Positions 8,707-17,643 of a DNA stretch of 64,000 nt are shown piece by piece. Under the pieces are notes generated by a model that was not told the origin of the DNA, did no database searches, and was given only the letters and a program-made list of their open reading frames with translations. A program made the translations under genes and the position numbers. Positions within the stretch are counted from its first letter, which is position 1, and the number at the start of each line of letters is the position of its first letter. The stretch spans positions 992,001-1,056,000 of the forward strand of contig OZ244938.1 of the NCBI GenBank assembly GCA_965222175.1. Reading direction: 5' to 3'. The DNA comes from NORP240 sp965222175 (lineage in GTDB: Bacteria; Pseudomonadota; Gammaproteobacteria; Pseudomonadales; Pseudohongiellaceae).

Positions 8707-9024
8707 TTATTTGTTACTTGGGCTAAGTGATGCGACCAAGTCAATTTCCATACGGCTCGAACATATTATTTTCTTGATTGAAAAGCTCTCGATACGACTG
8801 CTGAACTTGATCCATGCCATCAACAGGTACGTGCATATGGCAATCCAGATGCGTGTCAGCACCGCTTTCCTGGAAGAGCTAACAAACGATTTGATCTTCA
8901 GGTTTTGCTTGATGACCTTGAAAAATATTTCTATCTGCCAACGGAGTAGAACCCATTCCAGCATGAGTTGAATAGCTTTTCGTACATTAATTCGATATGT
9001 CGTCAACGATTTGAATTTGTGCAA
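8707..9024 (-). pseudogene. IS4-family transposase, C-terminal fragment
   Basis: An open frame of 105 codons whose core LLRWQIEIFFKVIKQN contains the R-(3)-E-(6)-K part of the IS4-family Y-(2)-R-(3)-E-(6)-K signature, including the last catalytic Glu. The following hydrophobic segment (IWIAICTYLLMAWIKF) is also typical of these transposases. The first two thirds of the protein, with the DDE aspartates, are absent. It abuts the solo IS21 end, so the two remnants probably decayed together. Confidence 0.75.
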
Positions 9025-9049
9025 GTCCCATAATCAGCTCAAAGTAGAA

Positions 9050-9991
9050 CTATGTCCGTACTCCAACTACTTCACCCCGCTGGATCAGATCGGACGGCAA
9101 CCTGAATGCAGCCAGAGGTCCGAGAAACTTCTTATCCTTCAGGGTCACGTCAGTCGAGTTGATCCCGGCCTGAGAGAACGCCTGGGTAAGGAACTCTGTG
9201 GTGAGTTGTGGGTCATGGCTTACTCGCCTTTTAAGCATTTCCGCTGCGACCTCTCCCAATCGCTCCGCCTTTCCCCGGGCCATACCGGTTTTCATTGCGC
9301 TTTCTATCAGCTGAATTTTGCTGGCACGTATCCTGGGTTCATCTCTAGGTGGGTAAGGTACATTTTTGTTCTGTGCCAGCATTGTTGACATCAGTACTTT
9401 ACCACCCGGACTCAGTACTCTTCCCCAGGCATTGATTACCTGCTGCCTGGCCGGCTCAGGAAAGAATCCCAGAAAGGAATGCGCAATCACTGCGTCCACC
9501 GGATCGCAATTGATAGTCCTTATATCTCCTTGCCTGATGTCTGCTTCCAAGCCCAGATAACTTGCCATAAGGCGATTCTGAGTAACCGTTGTGAGGCAGC
9601 GATCTATCAGAACAATTTCCGGTACCGCATCAAATTCTTTGAAAATCCTGCAGACCAACGTCATCAATCCGGTATCCGCAGCACCAGATATCAAGACGCG
9701 CTTTCGATTCAATTCAATCAGACTGCTCAACTCTCTCTGGAAAAACTCCATTCCTGCGGGTAACGAACCGCCCTGCTGAAGGAGCCTGACTGAGCTCCAG
9801 CTACGGTGATAGTCACAACAGCCATGTTCTGGATCGCACAACAGAGGTGCCCAGTCCCAGCTGAACCGAGCAAGTCTGTCGAGAGGTTCAATCTCCGACT
9901 GAATAACAGAATGCGAAAAAGGTTGGTACGAAGACTGCGTCATTGTCTGCAGAGTATCCAGCATGCTATCGGCAACAGCCACTTGGCTCAA
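9050..9991 (-). CDS. SAM-dependent methyltransferase (class I)
   Basis: A 313-residue protein with a class I methyltransferase core in the middle: motif I RVLISGAADTGLM (about residues 98-110), an acidic end of the next strand in EIVLIDRC (about 125), a DIRQGDI segment, and a post-motif strand AVIAHSFLGFFPEPARQQVI followed by LSPGGKVLMST. The first 90 residues and the last 90 are family-specific and unrecognised. No substrate can be inferred. The 3' end lies next to IS4 debris but the frame is intact. It is followed upstream, 19 bases away and on the same strand, by the TctC-like gene, so the two may be co-transcribed. Confidence 0.72.
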   Translation of the reverse strand: MSQVAVADSMLDTLQTMTQSSYQPFSHSVIQSEIEPLDRLARFSWDWAPLLCDPEHGCCDYHRSWSSVRLLQQGGSLPAGMEFFQRELSSLIELNRKRVLISGAADTGLMTLVCRIFKEFDAVPEIVLIDRCLTTVTQNRLMASYLGLEADIRQGDIRTINCDPVDAVIAHSFLGFFPEPARQQVINAWGRVLSPGGKVLMSTMLAQNKNVPYPPRDEPRIRASKIQLIESAMKTGMARGKAERLGEVAAEMLKRRVSHDPQLTTEFLTQAFSQAGINSTDVTLKDKKFLGPLAAFRLPSDLIQRGEVVGVRT

Positions 9992-10010
9992 TCAGGGCAT
10001 CGGCATCCCG

Positions 10011-11066
10011 TCACCGGGACCTGGTAGCCAGTTCCTGGAGTAATTCCCAATTACTTTCAATCATTGCCTCAATCCTGTCCATTTCTGCCTGGAACTCCGC
10101 GCCATTTTTTGGCTCGATCACCAGGTTCAGAGCGCCTGCCGCAGCCCGCATCTCGTCGCTAAAAGCGACGGTTTCTACAATCGTCGAAAGACAGTCAACA
10201 AGCTTTGAGTCAGCACCACTGGAAATGCTTATCGCCCGATGGATCTTTGCCAGCTCTACTGTCAGCCGGGCGATTTCTTGTCTTTCGCGCTGCTGCTCGA
10301 CATTCAATTCACTGGACAACTGCTCCACAAGACCTCCTGCCCCGGCCAGGTATAAAGCTTCGGGTAAAAAAGGGCTAGGGCCCTCGGAGAGGGATACAAA
10401 TGTTTTCAATCCTCCCATGGATTTAATTTGATTGGACAGTGAGGCCGCTCCAAGGTAGAAATAGTCAACATCTCCTCGTAGAACTGCAAGCAAGGCCTCG
10501 GAAGATCCGCTGTATCCTCGAACCAGGTTAGTGTTCCAGCCGAGGGCGTAGCCAGGTAGCAGGATCCTGGCGAAATCGGTGTTACTTGCCATCGCAAATA
10601 ATCGTGTTTCGGAGCTCTCAAGAAGCATAGGGTTGTCTCTTCTTGTAACCCAGGCTATGTTCTCCGTATAAAGGGATGCCAAAAAAATCAGCGAACTCAA
10701 TTCTTGGGAATCTCGTCCCAAAATCATGTCATTAAGCAATACGTTGGGATTGAACAAGCCCAATACCAGGTCAGAGGGGCCAGCTTTTACCAGCGCGTTT
10801 ACACCGATCATCGTACCCGCCCCGGGCATGTAGCGAATCAGCATTGAACTACCGGTAAAAGCCTCGAACTGCGTGGTGAATAAACGAGCATAACTGTCGA
10901 ATCCCCCCCCGGGACCATAAGGAAGAATCAGGATAAATCGCTTGCCATTCAGCATCTGCTGGCACTGCTGCGCTGACGCTGGTGTGGCTATGGCCAGAAA
11001 CAAGAGAAACGCGAATAGTGGAAATATCGTAGTTCTAAATCTGGTAAATATGGAATCAATAATCAT
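10011..11066 (-). CDS. TctC/Bug-like periplasmic solute-binding protein
   Basis: A 351-residue protein from an ATG at 11066, chosen because it directly precedes a good signal peptide (TIFPLFAFLLFLAIATPASAQQ); the open frame extends 42 codons further without a signal. After cleavage it shows FILILPYGPGGGFDSYARLF and YMPGAGTMIGVNAL. These correspond to the ligand-binding loops of tripartite tricarboxylate transporter receptor (TctC/Bug) proteins. No tctA or tctB membrane gene is near, as is usual for the many orphan Bug proteins. The C-terminal 100 residues diverge from typical TctC. Substrate unknown. Confidence 0.68.
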   Translation of the reverse strand: MIIDSIFTRFRTTIFPLFAFLLFLAIATPASAQQCQQMLNGKRFILILPYGPGGGFDSYARLFTTQFEAFTGSSMLIRYMPGAGTMIGVNALVKAGPSDLVLGLFNPNVLLNDMILGRDSQELSSLIFLASLYTENIAWVTRRDNPMLLESSETRLFAMASNTDFARILLPGYALGWNTNLVRGYSGSSEALLAVLRGDVDYFYLGAASLSNQIKSMGGLKTFVSLSEGPSPFLPEALYLAGAGGLVEQLSSELNVEQQRERQEIARLTVELAKIHRAISISSGADSKLVDCLSTIVETVAFSDEMRAAAGALNLVIEPKNGAEFQAEMDRIEAMIESNWELLQELATRSR

Positions 11067-11195
11067 AAGTTCTGTCGCGCGGTACGGCCTTCTCGAAATC
11101 CTGATCGGCATCATTATGTCAGCTGCTGGTCGGTTGCGGAAGTCACGGAGATAGAAACTCTCGCTGATAGCGAGGCATTTTTTAGGTATCAAGAA

Positions 11196-11393
11196 TGTCA
11201 GCCCACGACTGCGAATCTCCTGTGTCGAGCATCAGATTGTATTGCGCGTAAAGACGGTCGATTTCCTCAGGTCATCCGCGCTGGGTAAATTTTGTGCTTG
11301 GGCGACTGTCACTGGAGCCAATGTAAGTGATGTGACGAAATTGAAAATGGGAGTCAAGAGAATTAGTAGGAATGAAGCGCGGAACACTCTCAT
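11196..11393 (-). pseudogene. Decayed 5' half of a SnoaL-like gene
   Basis: From an ATG at 11393 the peptide begins with a signal-like stretch containing SLTLAPVTVAQAQN. This block is nearly identical to the one in the SnoaL-like protein at 5895-6401. A single-base frameshift after ADDL moves the reading frame; the following EIDRLYAQYNLMLD is still recognisable in the shifted frame. The copy ends abruptly about 65 codons in. The similarity continues upstream of the start to about 11470, so an entire 5' segment including the leader was duplicated or the rest was deleted. Confidence 0.8.
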
Positions 11394-11464
11394 TATTGTT
11401 GTTCCTCACGGCTAAACTAAGGACTTAGAGTAAAATACAGTAGATCAGGCGCAGAGTCTAAGGG

Positions 11465-11504
11465 AATGAAGGCGTGGAGTTACATGTTCATGCGCAGTAG
11501 TTGA
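11465..11504. repeat. 40-bp copy of the 3' end of the HigA-like antitoxin gene
   Basis: Forty bases match 17557-17596 with one mismatch. At 17557 the segment encodes the last codons and stop of the antitoxin gene; here it is noncoding and sits at the edge of the decayed SnoaL-like copy. This suggests a past rearrangement that joined the two regions. Confidence 0.85.
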
Positions 11505-11570
11505 AGGGCCGGTAGCGGTTGGCTCCATTGTTGACGCCAGATAAATTTGTATTGGAAAAACCGGTAAAAA

Positions 11571-11594
11571 CTACTGGATTTTTACTCTGACCCC
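11571..11594 (-). repeat. RAYT terminal repeat at the 3' end of hrpB
   Basis: On the minus strand this reads GGGGTCAGAGTAAAAATCCA followed by GTAG, the terminal sequence of the RAYT element at 36485-37293 with one change. It contains the last codons and the TAA stop of hrpB (GGG TCA GAG TAA). Confidence 0.75.
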
Positions 11595-14167
11595 TTTCGT
11601 CTCGGTTTTGCTCTTCCTGTTGGCACGGCATTCCGTGGGTCTTCCGGCCACGGATGTTTCGGGTACCGCCCCTTCATTTCCTTTCTGACGTCCTGGTAGG
11701 ACGTATCCCAGAAGCTGGCCAGATTCTGAGTGACCTGCAATGGTCTACCGGCGGGGGATAGCAGATGGACAGTGAGTGGTACCTGGCCATTGAGGACTGT
11801 GGGTGTATCAACGCAGCCAAACATTTCCTGTAGTTTTACTGCCAGTATCGGCGGCGTTGCGGTGTAATCAATTGCGTAACTGGAACCGGAAGGCACCTGC
11901 AGGCGTTGCGGCGCCAGAACGTTCAGTTGTTGATTCTGTTCCCAGGTCAGCAACCCAGTAAGAATTGATTTCAAATCAAGTTTCTTGAAATGGCTTAGCA
12001 GGTTGATGGGTTCCAGATACGGCCCGAGCCAATGGTTCATGGAAGCTAACAGATGTTCGTCGGATACCTGGGGCCAGTCCGTAATTCCGGTAGTGGTCCG
12101 GACCAGTTCGACGCGCGCCTGCCATTGCCGAAGTTCCTTGGTAAAAGGCAAGATTTCCAGTCCTGAAGTTTGAACAGTTTTTATGAGGGCTTCCCGCTTG
12201 GCGTCAGCCGGAACCTCAGTGAGTTTGCTGCGGCTTAGAACCAGTGCGCCGATCTGTTGTCTTTCCTCGGCAATGAAACGCTTTGTTTTACTGTCCCACT
12301 CGACGACGGTGTTGATTGCAATCTGGTCCGCAAGTAATGAATCAAACAGCGTTGCATCTAAAGCAGCAGCCGAGTGAATTGTGTCGCCTTTTGATTTCGC
12401 CCGGCCGCCGGCTTCAGCGACGGCCAGCCACTTCGATTCTCCAAGGCGATGGTTTCCTGCGATGCTTACCCCCCGGCCGTTCGCCAGTTGAAAACCACCG
12501 GCGTGTCGACGCCTGGCAATTCGATCAGGGTAGGCACAGGCGATGAGATATCCTGATACCTGATCGTGCTTTATCTGCTGCGCGTCCGGCTCAATTTTCA
12601 GGCCGTTGATTTGCGCTCTGAATTGTTCGGCGAGTTGATGGCTGCGACGAAACCAGCCACGGTGTTGGTTCGGGCATTTCGCTTGTTCCGTCAGGATATC
12701 GAGTCTGTCATTCATATCAGGCGTGTCCCGACCCAATGGATCGCGATCGGAGAGGATGCTTGCAAGAAGGCTGGCGGTGTCTGCTCGCCCAATCGAGTGA
12801 CCGCCTATCAGCATGTGCGCAAGACGAGGGTGCACGGCAAGGCCAGCCATCTGAGTACCGTGATCGGTCAGTCGCAGGCCGTTATCAGTGTCTACTAGCG
12901 CGCCGAGCTTGATCAGCAACGCTACTGCCTGCAGCCAGGGACCGCGACCGGGTGGGTCCATCCAGGTGAGTTCGTCGGGGTCATTGATGCCCCATTGCAG
13001 AAGCTGCAGCGCAACGGGGGCGAGGTCGGCGTTCAGTATCTCCGGCGTTGCATGAGGAGCCAGCTGATCCTGCTGGCTTTTTGACCAGAGACGATAACAT
13101 TTTCCTGGACGCAATCTACCGGCTCGACCTGCTCTCTGGGTGCTCGATGCCTGGGAAATCCTGCGAGTATGCAGACGGGTCATGCCCGATGTCGGGTCAA
13201 ACACTGGTTCCCGGGCCAAACCAGAGTCGATAACAACATCCACACCTTCTATGGTTAAGCTGGTTTCCGCTATGTTGGTTGCCAGCACGACTTTACGTTC
13301 ACCGGGGTTTGCTACCGGAGCGATGGCTGCCTGTTGTTCTTCCAGGGAAAGGTTGCCATAGAGGGCTCGCAGCTGCACGTCGCTGATCCGTCGACTCTGC
13401 AGTGCTATGGCAAGCGAGTCTTCCACTCTTTTGATTTCGCCCTGGCCAGGGAGGAATACCAGAATGCTGCTGTCGGGATTGTCGGCCAATGCCCCTAATA
13501 CTGCCGTAACAGTCTTGTCATGGATGGGGTCTTTCGGCTGGCTGGATTTTCCGTAGACGATGTCTACCGGGTATTGTTTCCCCTCGCTCCGCACAACCGG
13601 CGCCCCAGTGAGTTCTTCCAGTTTCTGGCTGTCCAGCGTTGCCGACATGATAAGCAGTTTAAGCGGATCGTCCTCCCTGAACAGAGATCTTCCCTTCAGG
13701 CACAGGGCAAGGGCCAGGTCCGCGTCCAGGCTACGTTCATGAAACTCGTCGAAAATAACCAGCCCCACATCGACAAGAGAGGGATCCTCCTGAAGCATGC
13801 GGGTGAGGATGCCTTCTGTAATCACTTCGATTTTTGTGGAAGACGAAACCCTGGTATCAAGTCGCATGCGATACCCCACGGTCTGGCCCACCGATTCGCC
13901 AAGCAGGTCCGCCATCCGGTGCGCCGCAGCGCGGGTGGCAATGCGGCGTGGTTCCAGTATCAGTATTTTTCTGTCGCCCAGCCAGGGTTTAGCTGCCAAT
14001 GCCAGAGGGACAAGCGTGGTTTTTCCGGCGCCGGGTGGCGCCTGCAGAATTGCTTCGTGGTGGCGGTTGAGAGTCGACTTCAATTCGTCGAGGATTTCGG
14101 TAACCGGCAGATGAATGCTGGAGGGAAGCAAAGGCATGGTCTTGTCAGGGGAGACGGGGTCGCCCAT
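11582..14167 (-). CDS. hrpB: ATP-dependent helicase HrpB (DEAH family)
   Basis: An 861-residue DEAH/RHA helicase of the HrpB type. Motifs in order: Walker A APPGAGKTT (about residue 43-51), motif Ia EPRRIATRAAA, motif II written DEFHERSLD (DEFH, usual for HrpB), motif III MSATLD, and motif VI with QRAGRAGRLRPGKCYRLW. The HrpB-specific C-terminal domain follows from about 600 and ends near KGRYPKHPWPEDP, close to the normal end. The cellular role of HrpB is poorly known. The second methionine (start 14137) fits homologues equally well. The last three residues and stop come from a RAYT terminal repeat. Confidence 0.93.
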   Translation of the reverse strand: MGDPVSPDKTMPLLPSSIHLPVTEILDELKSTLNRHHEAILQAPPGAGKTTLVPLALAAKPWLGDRKILILEPRRIATRAAAHRMADLLGESVGQTVGYRMRLDTRVSSSTKIEVITEGILTRMLQEDPSLVDVGLVIFDEFHERSLDADLALALCLKGRSLFREDDPLKLLIMSATLDSQKLEELTGAPVVRSEGKQYPVDIVYGKSSQPKDPIHDKTVTAVLGALADNPDSSILVFLPGQGEIKRVEDSLAIALQSRRISDVQLRALYGNLSLEEQQAAIAPVANPGERKVVLATNIAETSLTIEGVDVVIDSGLAREPVFDPTSGMTRLHTRRISQASSTQRAGRAGRLRPGKCYRLWSKSQQDQLAPHATPEILNADLAPVALQLLQWGINDPDELTWMDPPGRGPWLQAVALLIKLGALVDTDNGLRLTDHGTQMAGLAVHPRLAHMLIGGHSIGRADTASLLASILSDRDPLGRDTPDMNDRLDILTEQAKCPNQHRGWFRRSHQLAEQFRAQINGLKIEPDAQQIKHDQVSGYLIACAYPDRIARRRHAGGFQLANGRGVSIAGNHRLGESKWLAVAEAGGRAKSKGDTIHSAAALDATLFDSLLADQIAINTVVEWDSKTKRFIAEERQQIGALVLSRSKLTEVPADAKREALIKTVQTSGLEILPFTKELRQWQARVELVRTTTGITDWPQVSDEHLLASMNHWLGPYLEPINLLSHFKKLDLKSILTGLLTWEQNQQLNVLAPQRLQVPSGSSYAIDYTATPPILAVKLQEMFGCVDTPTVLNGQVPLTVHLLSPAGRPLQVTQNLASFWDTSYQDVRKEMKGRYPKHPWPEDPRNAVPTGRAKPRRKGSE

Positions 14168-14305
14168 TAGTATAGCGCAGAATCAGCATGTTCCTGTCCT
14201 GCGCCCCATTTTGACTATCAGTGAAAACTTAGTAAAGTTCAGTTCAGCCTCATTAAGCGATGGGTGAGGCTGCCCCATTTCGTAGAATTGAATCCAGGAG
14301 TCAGT

Positions 14306-15058
14306 GTGTCAGAAGCAATCCAACAGCAGAGTGGTAAAGCCAAGTATTCCGTCGAAGAAATACGTGCTCGAAGGAAGCGTGATTGTGCGCTGGGCTATCG
14401 ATTGTTTGCAGCGCAAAGATGGGGCGACCTGGGTGATGGTCACATCAGTGCACGAGATCCTGAAAGAACGGATTGCTTCTGGATATTGCGCTATGGTGTT
14501 TCTTATCACGCGGCGATGGTCTCTGATCTCGTTTTAGTTGGCCCGAATGGTGAGCTTGTTGAAGGTGAGGGATTCATCAATATTGCTGGCTACTATATCC
14601 ATCATCCTATTCTCGAAGCACGGCCCGATTTAATCAGCGCCGCTCACGTTCACACTGGCTGGGGCACACCGTTTTCAGCTGAAGCAAGAATGATAGAGCC
14701 GATCTCGCAGGAATCCTGTATTTTTTTCGAAGACCATGCACTGTGGGAAGACGAAGAAGTACAGGTTCAAAGTGTCGCAGCGGGGCGCCGCATTGCCGCT
14801 GCCCTGGGTCAGAACAGAGCGATAATTCTTAGAAATCACGGTTTGTTAACCGGTGGTGATAGCGTCGCCGAAGCGGTAGGAAGTTTCGTCTATATGGAGC
14901 GTGTTGCAGAAGTTCACATGAAGGCGCGCAATCCAAAACCAATCTCCGCAGAATCAGCCCGGTTTGCCAAACAAGATTTAGTCAAATTGGGTGTTGGACG
15001 TGCTGCCTTTGCCAGCATGTTGAAACGTTACATGCCTGATCCGGAAATCGTAAACTGA
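14306..15058 (+). CDS. Class II aldolase/adducin family protein
   Basis: A 250-residue zinc-dependent aldolase/adducin fold protein. The GTG at 14306 is preferred because AGGAG lies 5-9 bases upstream; the frame is open a little further 5'. Motifs: GDLGDGHISARDP (about 40-52), AAHVHTGWGTPFS with the first two zinc histidines (about 113-125), and LRNHGLLTGGDSVAEA with the distal histidine (about 180-195). Members include fuculose-phosphate aldolase, ribulose-phosphate epimerase and decarboxylases. The adducin-like variant seen here is common in environmental proteobacteria and its substrate is not known. Confidence 0.85.
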   Translation: MSEAIQQQSGKAKYSVEEIRARRKRDCALGYRLFAAQRWGDLGDGHISARDPERTDCFWILRYGVSYHAAMVSDLVLVGPNGELVEGEGFINIAGYYIHHPILEARPDLISAAHVHTGWGTPFSAEARMIEPISQESCIFFEDHALWEDEEVQVQSVAAGRRIAAALGQNRAIILRNHGLLTGGDSVAEAVGSFVYMERVAEVHMKARNPKPISAESARFAKQDLVKLGVGRAAFASMLKRYMPDPEIVN

Positions 15059-15090
15059 AATATCAGGGGATTCCCGTTATTTTTTTCCGG

Positions 15091-16797
15091 CTATTTTATA
15101 TCCGGAAAGGCCTCCCTCAGCCACTTCGCAAAGTTCCGCTTTTGCTTGAACTTCTTGAGCATTTCCGCGGCCAGGACAACGAATGCACCGTACAATTTCT
15201 TCGGCAGATGTTGCCTGCAGGATTTGAGGATGTCGATGGCGGTTTTATAGCTCTGATTATTACCCTGATTGACATGGAACGCAGCGACTCTGAAGTACAG
15301 CGGCAGGGTCCGGTCCGGGAGTTTTTCGTTGGCCTGGGCAATATGCAGCAGCAAGTCGGGATTAAGCGCCTTCGACTCGGCCAGTGCCAGGGCCTTCTCG
15401 GTCTGATCGGAGGCGAGATGAATCTCCGCCTCGGTATCCAGCGCCGCCTGTTGCTTTACCGTGCGGTCGGCTGCCTGTGATTGAATATCCCGCAGCTTGG
15501 CCAATGCGCTTTTCCTGACGGCATTTTCCTTGCCCGCGCCAGGTACACTGACAATGGCCTGGTAACGTTGCAGGCTGGGGTCGTCGAGGAATTGCCGCCA
15601 GCGGCTTTTCAGCACGGCGTCGTAATCACCGCCATGGGACCAGATGGCGATCTGGTTTTCCTCCAGCGCCGCCTGGCTGTGATAAGGTTTGTTGCTGGCG
15701 TTTTCTGCCTTCCGTCGCCAATATAGCGCCTTGTCTGCCTGGTCGTTCCCCAGGCACAGCGCTGAAAGCTCCAGATAATCCCTGAATCCGGTTGCGGTCT
15801 TTGCCTTAAGGGCGATCTGCGCTTCTTTGTCGTCGGCTCGTTCCGCTTCCTTCAACAACGGCTGCTGCAGGCGCCAATAGACAAACTTCTGGTCCCAGTC
15901 GTCGGTGGACAGGGGCGGCAGTGCATCCCATTCGCGGCGTATGATGGCGATGAAGTGCTCCAGGCCTTCGGTGCCCAGCACCTCCACGTAATCATCCGGT
16001 ATGGCGGGATAGAGATCGTTGACCGGCTCCGTATAAAGCCCATAGAGATAGCCAGCCAGCCTTTCGGGCGACATGTTACTGCGCGTCAGGGTTTCCAGAT
16101 GCAGCGACGTCAGCAATGCCACCGCAAGAAACCGAAATCCGCCGGAGTCGTCGACGGTTTCCAGCGCCCGCTCGATACGCGTCATGGCGTAGTCGATCAG
16201 CTTCAGCGCCTTGTCGGGGGAGAGCGTTTTTAACTGCGGCGCGAGAGTCTCCAGGACACTTTCCACCGACTGGAAATAATTGCGTACCTGGGCATAGCGG
16301 AAAAGATGCCTGTTGTAGGGGATGGCTGCGGTGATCTGTTTTTTGATGGCCTTGTCGTCGAACGAGCCGGCGGCAATGTCCGCCTTGATGCGCAGCGCGT
16401 TCAGGCGTGGCCTGTCGTCGGCCAGTAATTCCAGCGTCAGATCCACCAGGGCCTGTTTCTCCCAGGTCAGAAGATAGGCGGGCAGCCGGTCTTTCCCGCT
16501 GCTTCTTTTCAGTTGATCCTGCTGCTCGAGCTCGTCCCGGTAGGCCATGGCCGTGGCCACACAGTGTTTGCAGAAGTCGAAGTTCTCCGAGGCGGGGCAA
16601 TCACAGGAGCCTTCGAAGACGGCGGTGGTGTGCCGCAGCGTGACACGCCAGGTCTCGGTGCCTTCCACCAGCGCGGTGATGGTCCTGCCGCGGCGCTTGA
16701 ATTCGGCCACCTGTCCCTGCTCGTAGTAGGCTTTACCTCGTTTGAAGGCGCCAGGACCGGCCAGTTTTTCAAGGAGGTTGTCGGTGATGGCTTTCAT
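15091..16797 (-). CDS. SWIM zinc-finger domain protein
   Basis: A 568-residue protein. The SWIM motif CDCPASENFDFCKHC (CxC...CxH, about residues 65-79) chelates zinc and is thought to bind DNA or protein. The remainder is largely helical with TPR-like repeats, including a stretch of LYWRRKAENA, AIWSHGGDYDAVL and ALALAESKALNPDLLLHIA. This architecture is common as a stand-alone bacterial gene of unknown role, sometimes beside SWI/SNF helicases, but none is present here. It is the last housekeeping-type gene before the accessory island. Confidence 0.82.
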   Translation of the reverse strand: MKAITDNLLEKLAGPGAFKRGKAYYEQGQVAEFKRRGRTITALVEGTETWRVTLRHTTAVFEGSCDCPASENFDFCKHCVATAMAYRDELEQQDQLKRSSGKDRLPAYLLTWEKQALVDLTLELLADDRPRLNALRIKADIAAGSFDDKAIKKQITAAIPYNRHLFRYAQVRNYFQSVESVLETLAPQLKTLSPDKALKLIDYAMTRIERALETVDDSGGFRFLAVALLTSLHLETLTRSNMSPERLAGYLYGLYTEPVNDLYPAIPDDYVEVLGTEGLEHFIAIIRREWDALPPLSTDDWDQKFVYWRLQQPLLKEAERADDKEAQIALKAKTATGFRDYLELSALCLGNDQADKALYWRRKAENASNKPYHSQAALEENQIAIWSHGGDYDAVLKSRWRQFLDDPSLQRYQAIVSVPGAGKENAVRKSALAKLRDIQSQAADRTVKQQAALDTEAEIHLASDQTEKALALAESKALNPDLLLHIAQANEKLPDRTLPLYFRVAAFHVNQGNNQSYKTAIDILKSCRQHLPKKLYGAFVVLAAEMLKKFKQKRNFAKWLREAFPDIK

Positions 16798-16917
16798 GGG
16801 GCGGAGGGTGATGATTTCACTTATTCTGTTTTAAAAAGCTCGTCAGTTACAGTGACACAAATTCTGCAATTCATGCAAACTTCTACCGTCCTGTCTCGTG
16901 TACACTCTGACTTGACT

Positions 16918-16939
16918 TATAATAACATATAAGTTATTA
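16918..16939 (+). promoter_or_regulatory. Promoter -10 box and palindromic operator of the HigB/HigA-like operon
   Basis: A perfect TATAAT at 16918-16923 overlaps a palindrome with arms TAATAAC and GTTATTA separated by six bases. The toxin ATG starts two bases after the palindrome. This is the arrangement expected for autorepression by a toxin-antitoxin complex. No good -35 box is visible at the proper spacing. Confidence 0.6.
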
Positions 16940-16940
16940 A

Positions 16941-17276
16941 ATGCTAATGGTAGCTGTAAAAGAATATGAACAGGAAGACGGGAAACATCCGTTTTCTATC
17001 TGGTTCGATTCCCTGAATGTCCAGGCGGCTTTGAAGGTTCGTACGGCCATTGCCCGTATGGAAGCCGGAAATTTCTCAAATGTAGAGCCGGTCGGACAAG
17101 GGGTGAAGGAATACAAGCTAAATTTTGGTCCTGGTTACCGTATCTATTTCGGCAAAGACGGTGACCAACTTGTAATCCTGTTAGGCGGGGGCACCAAGAA
17201 ACGGCAAAGCCGCGATATTCAAACCGCTCAAAGCCTTTGGAAAGAGTATAAGAGCCGAAGGAGAAAGAGTAATTAA
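16941..17276 (+). CDS. HigB/RelE-superfamily toxin (phage Gp49-like, addiction-module killer)
   Basis: A 111-residue protein of the Gp49-like HigB family, whose members are ribosome-dependent or free mRNA interferases. Family blocks seen: PFSIWFDSL near residue 17, ARMEAGNFSNVEPVGQGVKEYKLNFGPGYRIYF (quoted in parts: VKEYKLNFGPGYRIYF at about 56-71) and LLGGGTKKRQSRDI (about 81-94). The second ATG, two codons in, is an alternative start. It lies one base upstream of the antitoxin gene, toxin first, as in higBA loci. A palindrome covers the promoter. Confidence 0.85.
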   Translation: MLMVAVKEYEQEDGKHPFSIWFDSLNVQAALKVRTAIARMEAGNFSNVEPVGQGVKEYKLNFGPGYRIYFGKDGDQLVILLGGGTKKRQSRDIQTAQSLWKEYKSRRRKSN

Positions 17277-17277
17277 A

Positions 17278-17592
17278 ATGCCATTAACACGAGATTTTAG
17301 AGAGACTATTCTTGAGCGCGCCCAGAAAGATCCGGAGTTTCGGATTGGCTTGCTCACGGAAGCTGCAGAATGCATTCTTCGCAATGAAATCGATGAAGCT
17401 AAATCTCTACTGCGTGATTATGTGAATGCGACGATTGGATTTGAAGAGCTAGGACATATCACGCACAAGAAACCCCAGAGCCTAATGCGCATGCTTAGCG
17501 CTTCGGGGAATCCCAGTTTGGAAAACATATCCAATATCATGTCCACACTGCGTCAGAATGAAGGTGTGGAGTTACATGTTCATGCGCAGTAG
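17278..17592 (+). CDS. HigA-like helix-turn-helix antitoxin
   Basis: A 104-residue partner of the preceding toxin, separated from it by one base. The C-terminal half LGHITHKKPQSLMRMLSASGNPSLENISNIM has the spacing of the DNA-binding helix-turn-helix of addiction-module antitoxins, in which SxxxLSxxGNPxLxxL is typical. The N-terminal half (ECILRNEIDEAKSLLRDYVNA) is a helical region common in this subgroup. The product should neutralise the toxin and repress the operon through the upstream palindrome. Its last 40 bases recur at 11465. Confidence 0.83.
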   Translation: MPLTRDFRETILERAQKDPEFRIGLLTEAAECILRNEIDEAKSLLRDYVNATIGFEELGHITHKKPQSLMRMLSASGNPSLENISNIMSTLRQNEGVELHVHAQ

Positions 17593-17596
17593 TTGA
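17557..17596. repeat. 40-bp segment shared with 11465-11504
   Basis: Last codons, stop and a few following bases of the HigA-like gene. This is taken to be the source copy because it is in coding context. There is one mismatch between the copies. Confidence 0.85.
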
Positions 17597-17643
17597 TTTG
17601 ATAGCGGTAACAAGAGCCAGTGTAAAATGTTGATCGAGAGCGT

